A stretch of DNA of 64,000 bases from Polytrichum commune (Eukaryota; Streptophyta; Polytrichopsida; Polytrichales; Polytrichaceae). Location of the stretch: positions 35,960,001 to 36,024,000 of the forward strand of contig OX485804.1 of NCBI GenBank assembly GCA_950295325.1. Direction: 5' to 3'. The position numbers were made by a program, and so were the translations under genes. Shown here piece after piece: positions 47,860 to 59,975 of the stretch; the first letter of the stretch is position 1; each line of letters opens with the position of its first letter. The notes under the pieces were generated by a model. It made no database searches. It worked only from the letters and a program-made list of their open reading frames with translations, and was not told the DNA's origin.

Positions 47860-48300
47860 GTGCATAGTCCCTATGTCAAATCTAAGTATGAGTGTGTAAA
47901 GTTTCTAAGTAATCTGCAGGTCCTAAGTGTCTTGGTTTTTCCAAGGCTTTTAACCCTTTGGGTTTCAAGTATTCAAGTGACTCTAAGTACATGTCTCCAT
48001 ATTGCTCTAGTTAACCTAAGTTATGGGTCTTCCAGATCTCACATACAGTAACTCCGATTTTCAAGTGTACTAAATATCTAAGTATCTCAAGTAGCCTTTT
48101 TACATGTTTTTTAAGGTTTAAGTGAATTCCAAGCATCAAGCGAAAGTCTTCAAGCCTTCAAAATTCTAAGTAATTTCTATGAGAGAGACTCAATTGGAGC
48201 TTCCGGATTTCTAAGTAAAATCTTGCGTATATATGAGTCGAGTTCCAAGTGTCATTCTAGGTATCCAATTCTAAGTGCCAAGTCCCAAGTGGTTTCCCAC
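47860..48300. repeat. Dispersed CTAAGT/CAAGT motif cluster
   Basis: More than 20 copies of AAGT, mostly as TCTAAGT or TCAAGT, recur every 10-30 bp over about 440 bp (for example CTAAGTATGAG, TCCTAAGTGTC and CCAAGTCCCAAGTGG). It looks like a decayed short-unit minisatellite. No coding function is supported. Confidence 0.5.
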
Positions 48301-51300
48301 CTATATCAAGACCTTGGTGACACTTCATGTGACCAAATGAAGTGTATTAGGGCCCTTAACTTGGTCTTCTTATATAGTGTTTGACATCTAGGTATTTTCC
48401 ATATTTTTAGAAGTGTTTAATGTGGATAAAAATAACAACATGTTTAATTATATCATGTATTTAAAAGCTTAATTCTAACTTCCTAAATCTAAATATACTC
48501 AAAATGTTCTTCCTATCTACATACCTTTTGGTATCAAAATTCATATAGTGGTTGGATTTCCATTTAAGGCTCATCCATCCACCTATTCATCTAATCACAC
48601 ATTCCTATAAATAAAGGGTTGTGTGAGCCAAATTTTTGGTCAACTAGATTCACATAGGCAAATAAGAAGCAAGTAGATGAAGTTAGTGCCTAGGTTGATG
48701 AAAATAATTAACTATAGGCAATGATAGGTAGTTACAACCATAAGCACAAGCTTAGGAGCTCATAGTTGGTTACAATTCAACCATCGTCTACTCCGCCGAG
48801 CACAAAGAGGTTGGGGAGTTATTATAAGCAGTCATTTCTTTGGACAAAGTTTGAGAGGATAGTTAAACCAAACAATTTTGTCTTCCTCTGCACCGAGAAT
48901 GTGCAAGGTCACAATTAAACTATATTATGTAAACTAAGAGTAATCACCGCACTAATTGTGAGATTTGTGTCAAAGCACATTGTTATTATGAAACACAAGT
49001 CATATTGAGTAGCCAAAGTCCAACTGAATTACTTTTTTTTACTTATGATTGAGTGAATGTGAAATTGTGAACCATTCTCTATTGTTGTAACTGCAATTGA
49101 TTGAGTGTGAAATTGCAAGTATAGTTGAGCGAGTCAAAGTCATGAAACAAAATTGTGAAGAGCGATGTGCGAGATAACTATCATATGAGTAAGAGTCTTT
49201 TTAGTTAGAGAGATAGGAACAAAGGATAAGAGTGTTGAAAATAGGAAATCACGTAGAACTATGGGCAAATTGTCCCTTCGAGTTAAGAGCGTATGTGAAA
49301 TACTTGGCCGAAGTAGGTGATAGAGGGTAAGAGAAAGTGAGGGAGTAATCAGTCCAGAGTGAAACAAGTTTAATCATAGACAAGAGTTGCCTAAGAGCAG
49401 AGTCTTCCAACCACCAAGGCATACTTGAGTGGTAATATGATTAAGTTGGAACCTAGTCGAAGCCCATTTTTTAACGCAATTGTATGTTGAACAACCTATG
49501 AGAGGATACAACTAAGAGTGATCAAGGGTTGCATGAGATATGAATCACTTGAGAGAGAGTAAGTCTTGTGAAAGGCATCTTAGCGATTAAGAATTGAGAG
49601 GTCAAGGGTCAGTATGAGAAGGAAACTATTGATAATTGTTGAGGCATGTGAGAGGCAGAGAAAGAAAGAAAGGAAACATGATAAATCATGTAGTGGAGTT
49701 TCTAATTATCGTTACAATAAACACCATAGTTTTGTGGTTGTAAATATGCTAAGTCTGTTGAATTGGAGAACCCTCTATCAATTGAATGTGATGAGAAAAT
49801 GTCTCTGATCACTTGAATAGTAGTCAAAATGAGAGATTAAGAATGATAAAGTGAATTTGAAATAAAAGAGATTATCAAGGAGATATGGATTATCAAGGAG
49901 ATTAAGGCATGAGTTATCCTAGAGTTAATTAGAGCTTTAGATTGATACGTAGTCTAAAGACTTTGATCTTTGAGGATGAAATACAAGTTAACCAAATTAA
50001 CTATTGTCTTGTGTTGTTACCTTGGTCGTTGTTGCAAGTTGTGCATGGTAGCGAAGATTATAGCTTAACCTTGGTGTTCGATTTTGATTGCATAAGTTGT
50101 GAGTTCGGATTAAATCTTGAACTTAATAAATCAACAATTTATCTTGTATTGGAATTAGCATTACCAATTAAAAAGAAACTTGTGATGAATGAAAGATGCA
50201 TTGGCCAATGGTTGGTAAGACAATTGTGATACTCAAAGGTTGTTGTTCTCAAAAGACTATTGTTCTACAATCTCGTGATGAGATGAAAACCTATAGCCCA
50301 TTACTAACATACAATATTGAATGAGAAACATTGAGAAGAAACCTTGAGAAAAGGAGAGTAAAAGATGAATGAGTGATGTTTTAGAGTGAAAATAACAACC
50401 ATATTGTTTGATTAATGAACTATAATGTGATAATCGCATGTAACAAACATTAGTGAAGCATTCTTTGAACCTCTATACCCTAGATTTTGGAAATTTATGT
50501 TATGGCAAAAGCCAAACTACAAGCTCTTTGCCCGTGTTCCCAACCTTGGTGTGTTCCCGATCACAGACTCTTGTTCCCATGGCCTTTATTGGAGTTCCCA
50601 AGTCTCACTCCTCCTTCCTGTAGCCTGCCGTGTTCCCGAGGGGATGGGAACTTCATCTCCCTCCCCTGGCTTTGGCCATTTCCTTGTCTCTAGCTTCCTC
50701 ACACTCTCCACATGCTCTTGCCAAATTTGAGAATGCTTGCTTGGTGAATCTACAAAAACTTTGAGAAAAAATTGGTTTCTTTAATTGATTTTGATTATAT
50801 TTGGACAGTACATAAGTGGTAAGAGGAGCAAAGAGATGCATGTGCAAATAAATGGCAAATGTAATGAGAAGATGGTTAGTTTTGTAAAAGTAAAAACATG
50901 TTAGCACTTAAAATTCAAAGAAGCCCTCCAAGACTTTCCGGTTACACTCAAACAAGGGACTATTAGGGCATTTCAACCCTAATTCATCCCCAAACTTTAT
51001 GGTTGATTCTATTAAATCAAAATTGTACAAAACTTGACAAATCGATATAGGAAAACATTGGGTATTCACATACAATTATTAGCCACCATATGAATTGAAG
51101 AGGTAGTCTCTAATTTCATTCAAACTATCATATCTTTCAATGACATCTATAAACAATCGTCAAATTCTATCATCTTAAGACATATTATGAGTCTAGATGT
51201 GCTAACTAAACATAAGAACCATCAAGCTAACCCTGTGCATTGATGTGAACTTACTCGATGCTAAACTTAAATAGTGGAGTTCACTAAGCTATTTGAGATA

Positions 51301-51556
51301 CTAATTTTAAGGATGTGATCTTTAGATCAATATCAACAATTTGGCTTCTTGAGGTTTTCTTTAGCATTGCCCCCTCTTAAAACTAGGAAGTGAACAATTT
51401 GTGTTGAGCCTTTGGGGTCTAAAATTACTTGTTGGTTTTTACAAGACTAAGATAAAATGAGAATTACAAACAATCATGATGAATGGAAAAAATTCAAAAT
51501 AATATTGATTGGACTATGGAACAAAATATTCAAATATAATATACGACATAAGATCC
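48301..51556. other. Gene-free spacer
   Basis: AT-rich, with many GAGTGTGAAATTGTGA-like and AAGAG-rich segments at 48.9-49.9 kb, and a TGTTCCC-rich patch at 50530-50650. No ORF carries a known domain. The 49-50 kb part may be a heavily decayed transposon. Confidence 0.35.
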
Positions 51557-52259
51557 ATGGCATAGGAACTCCTCATGCCACATATGAACTAACATGTGTA
51601 TAAGAAGGGGTATTATTCGAGGCACTAGCATACATGGTACACATAAGGGAGGGGTGTTTTCTTTAGTGTGTACTAGGAATTTTGATTTTAAGGTAGATGC
51701 ACAAAAGGGGCCTTGAGGTTTAGAGGAGAGTTTCACAATATGCGTGTTAGTTTCATCCAATACACGTTTTCATCCATTGTTGTCATATTTCTTATAGTCC
51801 TCAATGACTACCATGTTCATTCTTTTTAGGGTTTGCATTTGGGTTCTAGTTTTTTTTTTACCCATGAGGCTCTTGAAGTGCTCATGGGCTCCCTTGAGTT
51901 TGCTCTACAAATTAAGACTAAGTTATTGTGCTCTTGTCTTTGTTTGTTTGATGCAATCATTGAGTTACATGCTATAAATGAAAAAAGATGTTCAATGATT
52001 TTCTCATTGGAAAGTGAAAGTGAATTTACATTTGTAATAAAGCCTACTCAATTCACGATCATGATCTTGTATACTTAGTGGAGGCGTTTATCACATTAAA
52101 TAAATAAAAGCTTAATATGAATACATGAGTCCATTTTCTAGCATGTTGTTCATACATATACATTTGTTTTCTTTACAAACCTCTTGTATACACGGGGTTT
52201 AATTTCAAAGTGACCTGTGCACATCATTCAAGTTTCCAATGAAGAGTTCACCCCCCGGG
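51557..52259. mobile_element. MULE-like MITE, copy E, with perfect 9-bp duplication
   Basis: Flanked by ATAAGATCC on both sides (51548-51556 and 52260-52268), a 9-bp duplication as expected of Mutator-like elements. The right end, read inward, is CCCGGGGGGTGAACTCTTCA. The left end is worn (GAACTCCTCATGCC). At 703 bp it is the longest copy. An 81-codon ORF inside has no recognisable domain. Confidence 0.75.
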
Positions 52260-52779
52260 ATAAGATCCTATATGTCACCCAATCGTGTTATTGTAGCTTT
52301 CTAGTACTAGGTTGCAAAACTTACAATTTACTTCTCATTAGGTGGTTGGTAGCATGGTACTAACCACCGTCCTACCCTTTTGCACAAGGTCATATACAAA
52401 ATGCAAAGCCCATGTCGTAAGTCAACATGGAAGTGTCCTTTTCACAAATTACAAGCATCCGATTTGTTTCCGTACATTCATGTTAGACATTTACGCCATA
52501 ATTTGAAAGAAAAATCATCTAATAGAAGAGAGCGATAGTAGTTTGTCGAGGGAATAAATTCATTCTTTTTGTATTTTTTGTGTCGTTTGTGTGTGATTGC
52601 ATTGTAGATCGTGCATGTTGTGGATCCTCACTTGTGTAAATCTTATGAGTATGTATGCCTTAATTCTTATCCCTTTGATTATTCATTGTTAGTATCCTCA
52701 TACTTGTGTAGACCTCATTAGTATGTGTTCTACATAATATTGCAAGATCTTACATACCAACGGCATCCTAAAAAATAGA

Positions 52780-53207
52780 CACATGTATTTATACTAAGCA
52801 TTTCAGTTTAATGCAACAAATGCCTCCACTACATATATAAAATTAAAAAAAATTAAAAAATCTTATTACATATACAATCCGCTTTCATTTTCCAATGAGA
52901 AAGTTAATAAGTTTTTTTTAATACCCATAGGGTTTAACTCAAAACAATATGACCATGAAACACACATCTTTGAAGCTAAGGCAATGAAACTAGCACATCT
53001 AATTTGATTTTTTTTCTCTCTAAATCTCAGGGCCCCCTTTTGTCCATCTATTTTACTTCAAAATTCTTATTTTTTCTATTTAAATGCACACACTAGAGAA
53101 AAATAATACCTCTCCCTTATGTATATTATGTATGCTAATGCCTCAAAGAATGCCCCTTCTTACACTCATGTTAGTTCGTATGTGGTATGAAGAATCCACC
53201 CCCCAGG
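52780..53207. mobile_element. MULE-like MITE, copy F
   Basis: The right half matches the family closely (GAGAAAAATAATACCTCTCC, TTAGTTCGTATGTGG, then GAATCCACCCCCCAGGG). The left boundary is only approximate. It lies about 0.5 kb from copy E. Confidence 0.55.
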
Positions 53208-54480
53208 GTACAATCCTAGTGTGGTTCTTGATCCAACACTTGCCCACACACACATCCACCTACATCCACATTAAGAGCAAAAATGTTTGGCGTCCAATTT
53301 TGCAAACACCTTTGTGTGTCTTCACTTCACATGAATAGAGGCCATGGTGCCATATATTTTTGTACTTTAGGGGTGGGTTCAATATATCATGTAATGTCCC
53401 ACCGTGAATCACGGAGGAAGATTTCATTGTGAAATGCTCACTCTATGTACCCTAAACCAGAGTTATCCAATCCAACTAAGATTCATCAACTAGACAATTT
53501 TGGGGATCTCTTCATTTTTGATAATTCCCTCACCACCCACATGGGGGGGGGGGGGGGATATGCGTTACGACAAGGCTGACACCACACGGTTTTTTATAGT
53601 TGGTGTTTCATAGTTAAAAAAAAAAACCAATCATATGAGGTCCAACAAAATTTGGTTTTATTCGGTTTCATTGTAGATGAGTTGAGATCATAGGGCAGAA
53701 GGCCCAATGTTCGCCAATGGTGGTGCCGATTGCCAAGTGCTGAGTGTTGGAATAAAACCATGATTTCATTCGCAGAAATTGGGTTTTTTGCATTAAAACC
53801 CAAAACCCAATGCATCGGCCAAGAAAAAGTTGGGTTTTGTTTTCCACCCTTCGTTTACAAACTGCTCTCGGGGTGGGCTCTAATGTGCATATTCAAAACC
53901 CCCCTTGCCCCCACGAACCTTATCTATCACGTATGGCATTCGCATACTTTCCTGTGTAAGAGCGTGTGCCTTACACACGTAATTCCCCGATTATGACGTG
54001 ACTACAAACATAACAACATATGAACCGTAGATCTTGGCACGCATCTGATGGTTGGAATTCGATATAGGACTTCACACTCGATAATGCCCTCAGAATGTGT
54101 CAGCTTGTGAAATAATGTTTTCTCGGGCTTGAATGGGCCATTATTTATTTGCAGAATGCTCTTGTTCTAGGGCTTTATCTATCACAAAATCTCCATGTCT
54201 TAACAAGCCCGTGTATATGCTTTACATTGACCATCCGGACCTGGACAATAACCTTATACACCAATGATTTCAATACCCGCCGGGCCTCAGTTTCCTATTC
54301 TACTCGTACCCGGGAGTTAAGGTGTCAGATATCCGGGTGTCTCCGCCTGACCCGGCGAAGACCCGGACCCGGTCCGCTCGTGGAAAGTGTGCCTCGAGAG
54401 GATTTGTTGCCCACCCGCTGATCAAGCCTGGAATCGCTGGATCACATTCGCAAACGTGAGAATTCAAGATTCGGACTCAC
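53208..54480. other. Gene-free spacer
   Basis: Contains a poly-G run (about 53545-53559). The 54.15-54.42 kb part is GC-richer, with CCGGG and CCCGG motifs. A 90-codon ORF there has no known domain and may be 5' flank of the bilin reductase gene. Confidence 0.35.
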
Positions 54481-54859
54481 TGGCGCAGGAACAAGCTTAG
54501 AGTACAGGTTCTGTGTAGGAAAAGGATTGGGGATTCATCAATCGGTAATAAGTCACGTCAAGGTGGGAGCGAGGCTCATCGAACGCTTTTTTTGTTGGCT
54601 CACGAAGAAGATTGCCGTGCCATCGTTGCACTTTTGGGGTTTGTCTGTGTTGTGTGAGTGAAAAGCAGCTGTGATTAGACGGATTCATGGAGTTTACCGG
54701 ACTTATTCAATTTCGTAGTCCTTTCAGCTTTTCGTTGCACTTCGGGATTCAGGTGTCCTCCGCTGTTCTTATTTCTCTTCAACCGAGGATGGCCAAATAG
54801 TTTCTCGTCGATTTCGTTGGTTGGTTCGTTGCCGTTGTGCTGCGTTCAGTAGAGCTTAC

Positions 54860-55118
54860 GGCCATTTATGTCATTCTTGACTATTAATTCTTGATTCCCT
54901 TGATGTTGACTTGCATTCTTTCAATCTTTTTTTTTGGCGGGGATTCGTGTCACCCTGTGGCGGATTGGAGTGAAGTCACCTGAGGTTGGGTTTTGACCAT
55001 TTATATCTTCTTGGCTCTTAATTTCTGATTCCCTTGATATCTTGTATTCTTGAAATTCTTTCGACTTTTTTTGGCGGGGGATTTGTGTCATCCTGTGGCC
55101 TGGAGTTGGGTTTTGAAA
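54860..55118. repeat. Tandem duplication upstream of the bilin reductase gene
   Basis: Two units of about 130 and 122 bp (54860-54996 and 54997-55118). Each has CCATTTAT.TC, TGATTCCCTTGAT, a T-rich tract, TTTGGCGGGG and GAGTTGGGTTTTGA. The array sits 250-500 bp before the ATG, in the presumed promoter or 5' UTR. Confidence 0.75.
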
Positions 55119-55361
55119 AGAATGCACATGAGACTCCCTTATTTCATTCGCATATACCAAGATTTGATCAGTACCTATTCCATGACGCGCTTTAGACGTG
55201 GTGCAATTGAGGATTGGGGAGTGGAGGTAAGAACGGTGAGCAATTCTTGAAGGCATTGATTGGAGTCTCCTCTTCCACACTTCTCATTGAGACAGATGGT
55301 TTGTTAGCTCTGACAATATAGGAGAGATTGCAGAGTACAGAGCATTTCCCCTGCATTACCA

Positions 55362-58330
55362 ATGGCTATGGCATTTGGCGTTCACCATGCATGGGTGGCT
55401 TCGGTCCCCATCCCACCCACCTTGAGGAATCCGAAGCTCAATCCACCCTTTCCTCCATTATCGGCTTCCTTTTCTCATCGAGCTCGAATTTCCACATTGA
55501 GGGTGTGTTCCGCTACCTCCAAGAATGATGACCCCAGCTCGGACCCAAGTCCAATGACTTGGGTAGGAGGGAGTGAGAGAGCTGACCATCATCGTGCGCA
55601 AGGTGTTCACAATCCACAGGAGGTATGCCAATTTCTTGGACTGAACCTCATAGAGAGATTTCTGGAGAGGGAGGTCCCATCGTGTCAATCAAGAAATTGA
55701 CAGGTATTTTGTCGCCTGCTCTGAATAATGCTCATGTTTCTGGTCGTTATCTTGGGCAAGTGTTCCAATTCTGTGTTCACATCCTGTCAAAAGATCGAGG
55801 GAACTATCTTCAGGGTCTGGTTTGAAACTGCTGAAAAATTGTTAAAAAACAGTATTCTGGAGCTGTTTTCATTTGATAAGCATTTTCAAGACTCGATCAA
55901 TTCTAAAGAAATTTCATATTCTGAATTTTCTTAGATGTGAGACGGTGACCCCTGCGATTAAAATAGACGATTCTAATTAGTTTTGAAAACGACATTTGAG
56001 AGTCAACCTTTTCTTAGTTCAGACACAAATGGTATCAAATGGGCTCCTCTCTCTTGGTGCCATCTTTCCAAGCATGCTGCTCCTCTTTGTGAAATAACAA
56101 ATTATCATTCATCAGAACCACTAGAAGTGATTTAGAAGCAGTTTTTCTCAAGGGGAGAGTTGTCACCCCAGGGAAGTTCATCCAACGAGTGTAGGTTAGC
56201 TGATGTCCATTTTCTGTGCATCTTGTGCATTGAGGTCAATGCTCACGCACGAGACACCGGATTAGGTATTTCCATCTTACTGAGACTGCGCCAAACATAA
56301 AGCTGAATCGCGTTGCAGTGTCTTCCAGGAACAGAAATGGGGCACTCGATCGAAGGTCCTGGAGTGAACCTCCTTTATGGGGCCTACATGGATCACCTGT
56401 GGGTTACTTTGAAAGAAAATCTACCCGGATTCCAACAATTGGATCTGGCTCCTGAATATCGAGTACAGAAAGCTAGCAAAGCAAGAGTTCACAACTGGCT
56501 TTGTTGTGGTGACAAGCTGCGAAGGGTTCGGCTTACATATTTTGATGGCGGTGCTAGTGGCCAAGCATTCAATAGCCTATTGTATCCTGATACCAGGTTC
56601 TAGGCTGGCCCTCTATCTTCAAATCGATGTTTTCAATGCATTTTAAAGTTATGCCCCTTAGCTTGCTACACAGTTGATGAATGTTATATACACGACCTGA
56701 AGAAATGAAGAGCGATTGTAATTTGTCAGTGTACAGTCTTCACAATTTGTTGTGGTTCTATGAAATTGAAGGAATGAGGCTTACGTACTCCCACTATCAG
56801 AGAAGCTGATTATGGGACGATGTGCATTACTTGTGAAGAGTCCAACGATGATATGGAGAGACACATAAATCACAAATGAAAACAAGAATACTAGTTGATT
56901 CAATTTGTCAACAAGCTCTGAGCACTTTTCTTGAATCCTTGATAGCAATGCAGAGCATCATAGGGCCTGGAATCAAACTCGATTTCTGGAAAATGGATTC
57001 ATTTTCTGAGTGTTTTGAGTGTCTATTCTTAAAATTGTTGATAGCAATGCAGGTTATGCAAGTGTTGTCTCTAAAAGTAGGTGTAAACGTGTCCAACTCC
57101 TGAATAATAACCCAATGCCATGAAAGGGAGAAAATAACACGATCATTATGCTCTTCATGCAGATGATCAGCTTTTCCCAATCTCATGAGAAAAATTGGAC
57201 AACTCTATCAACTTCCTTTCAGGATTATATTGAAATACAATGTATGCTTTCTAAGGTCCATTGTGCTGCTCTTTGACTAGGGAATTGACAATGTCCTTCG
57301 AATGAAAGTCAGCAACGTGTTTGTATAGTTTAAAAAATAACGTTCTCCAAACGTTGGGGATTATCCTTGCAGGTACGACCTCCCGTTGCTAGGGATTGAT
57401 CTACTGTCCTTTGGAAGCAACAAAGTACTCTGTGTTGTTGATTTTCAGCCACTGTGTCAAGATTCAGATTACCTCGACAGACATACCAGTGTGCTGGCAC
57501 CCGTCCATGCCCGGTTCCGTGATAAGTGTGGTAAGATGACAAGTAAATTCTTTGACGAAAACCAATTTTTCTCAAAGTATTTGATATTCTATCGATCAAG
57601 TTTGGGCGCAAAAGAGCCCGTGCTGCAGGTTCCTACTGGACAGTTATGGGAGGTGTATCGTGCATACGTGGATATCTATTTGGAAGCATTGAATGCTGCC
57701 CCAGCCAATGAAGATGTTGCATCAATGGAATATGTGCAATCTCGACAAGATGCATACGATCAGTATAATGCTGAGCGGGATCCTGCCATTAAGCTCTTCA
57801 ATACATACTTCGGCTCTGAGGTACTCACCTCCCCCAATTTAAATCCAAATTGTTCCCTGAATCAAAAGATTGAGGACTTTGACATGAGTGGAACTTACCA
57901 CTAAATTGTAAAACCTGAGTTTCTCGAGCAAAGTAGCAGCCAAAACGGTAATAGCGTAGTGGTCAGGCTAACCCATTCTGCTGACGTGTCTATTACTGAT
58001 TGGCTACAAGGAAACACATTATCACCAATAATGGATGAATCTGCCATGGCTGGACCACTGCGTCCAGTAGTGAACATGTGTCGCCTTGCCTGCATTATTG
58101 CCTGTAATAGGCACCCAATACCTACCTCACTGATATATTGGTTTGGTAGGACGGACGCTTACTATAGCCCATGGCAAGACTCCTCGCATCCATTTCCTAG
58201 TTCATAAGTATATACTCGTCTGGGATTACCAATGCAATCACAAGTATCCCTAAATTCTGGCTTGTGACTTGCAATGCAGTGGAGTGCACAATACACAAAG
58301 GACTTTCTATTCCCAGGAGCAACTCTTTGA
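55362..58330 (+). CDS. Ferredoxin-dependent bilin reductase, PebA/PUBS-like, plastid-targeted
   Basis: Four exons: 55362-55602, 56329-56596, 57373-57820 and 58280-58330. They give 1008 nt and 335 residues in frame. The first donor is inferred from phase; the other junctions are clear. The N-terminus (MAMAFGVHHAWVASVPIP, basic and Ser/Pro-rich to about residue 50) looks like a chloroplast transit peptide. Family blocks: NWLCCGDKLRRVRLTYFDGG; YDLPLLGIDLLSFG with Asp179; VVDFQPL; FFDENQFFSKYLIF with Asp231; QYNAERDPA; and the terminal exon WSAQYTKDFLFPG. The two Asp match the catalytic pair described in PebS (Asp105/Asp206). These enzymes reduce biliverdin IX-alpha with ferredoxin electrons to linear tetrapyrroles. 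It is closer to cyanobacterial PebA and moss phycourobilin synthase than to HY2, as recalled; the exact product is uncertain. Confidence 0.88.
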
Positions 58331-59975
58331 CCATTCTGGGTTGGCAGTATGTATCATATTCTAAGGTAATCATCTTCGTCGCCAGCGCTGTAATTTTGAA
58401 GATAACATGCGGTCACAGAATGTGATTTGTCCATGTTAATCTGGGTTTTTGAAGAGCCCTCTTACACAGAAGGTCAAGGTAGGACCAAAACGAGCAGCTA
58501 GTGGTCAATTCAATACTGTCATTAGTTGAAGCTTTGAAACTTTTGCAGCTTTTGTAATAGAACACAAAGAAATTCAGTTTTCAAAGCAATGCTTTTAAAG
58601 ATTGAACAGCTCCCCTCAATTTGAGAATGTCAACGAAGCGTCTGGCTTTCAACTTAGAATATCATCAATAGACTATAATACGAGCTTGAAAGAGTTCGCC
58701 ATGGTGACAGGATTTACACCAAAATATAGCACGTTTTTGACAATTTATCCACTCTGGACATTGCATAGTTTGAGGTCACAGCATATTTTTTATTTCTTCA
58801 TACAGTGTATAATGATGGCCAAGAGGCATTGATCTACTTTAATGTTGTCGACAATTGCCTGTTTTATCTCTTGTCACTGGCTGGTGCTTTGTGTATCGGT
58901 AGTTGTCAACTTTGTTCTCTCCTATTGAAGAAAGCTTGCAGAACACTCAATATAGTCACGTCTTCACTATTTCTCGTAAACTAAAAATTGCCAGACGTTT
59001 TCTAGTCAAGTGGAGTGTTTAAGGGGTTGTGGCTTATATCATAACCTTTACTTTGAGCAAAAGTATGGTACAGGATTCAATCTCAAGTCACTCGAGTGTT
59101 CCTGAGACGATCCGTATGTTTCCAACTCAGAAATTCTTCAATAGGTTTCCAGACGAGATGCATGTCACAATCAAAGTAGAAATAGACTTTGAGCTCGATG
59201 CGTTTCATTCAAGGTACTTGATATATTTCTGTTTTGTTGAAAAATATGGTCCCTTCCAAAAATGTCTATGGGTTAGCAAGATCAAACATTCAATATCACT
59301 CTGTACTAACCTTCAAATCTATATGTCCTACTCTACCACCAAAGAAACGGAAAAGATTTTCAGATGCCGAAGAATATTACGATCCATCAGTTAGCTCTGG
59401 AAGACTTTGCCAGTGTTACCAGATCAGAAATTATCCTCAGCTCGGCCTTGTCCGCACTTCGTGTGCATCCGAGGAAGGCACGCCTATACCTACCATGAGT
59501 TAAATAATCCTTTTGTAAATATGAAACTTGTAAGAATTACATCATGTAACTTTTGGACCCCAACTTGGGTGTGGCTGGCACTCATCAGTACATGCAGAGT
59601 TGCTTGCTGCCAGTTTATGTAGTTTCTTTGACCAGTGTTGAGTTTGACACGATTCGGCGGGTCAACATTGATACTTTCTGTATGGTATGAGAGCACTATA
59701 TCTGTACACGTCTTGTACAAATCACGGATCTTCGGCGTACAAGAACGGGGAGTAAATCACATGAGGCTCACCAACTGTACTGTACATATGAGGTAATTAC
59801 TCAAGAATATGAGAACTTGGCTCTTCTTGTGACAACTTTGAGAAGGACCTTAAACTGACGGATTCTTGCAGGAATGATGTCCAACCTGTTGCGAGGAGCC
59901 TGATCCCTCCGGTACTTTGTGATGATCTTCCCTCCACTAAAGCAGCATTTAAGCAACTAGTATACTTAATCCCCC
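58331..59975. other. Convergent intergenic region
   Basis: Holds the 3' UTRs of the two convergent genes. Plus-strand ORFs at 59029-59394 and 59234-59503 contain RMFPTQKFFNRFPDEMHV and PPKKRKRFSDAEEYYDPS. They look more protein-like than the background, but I recognise no domain and no start or splice structure could be fixed. Confidence 0.35.
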
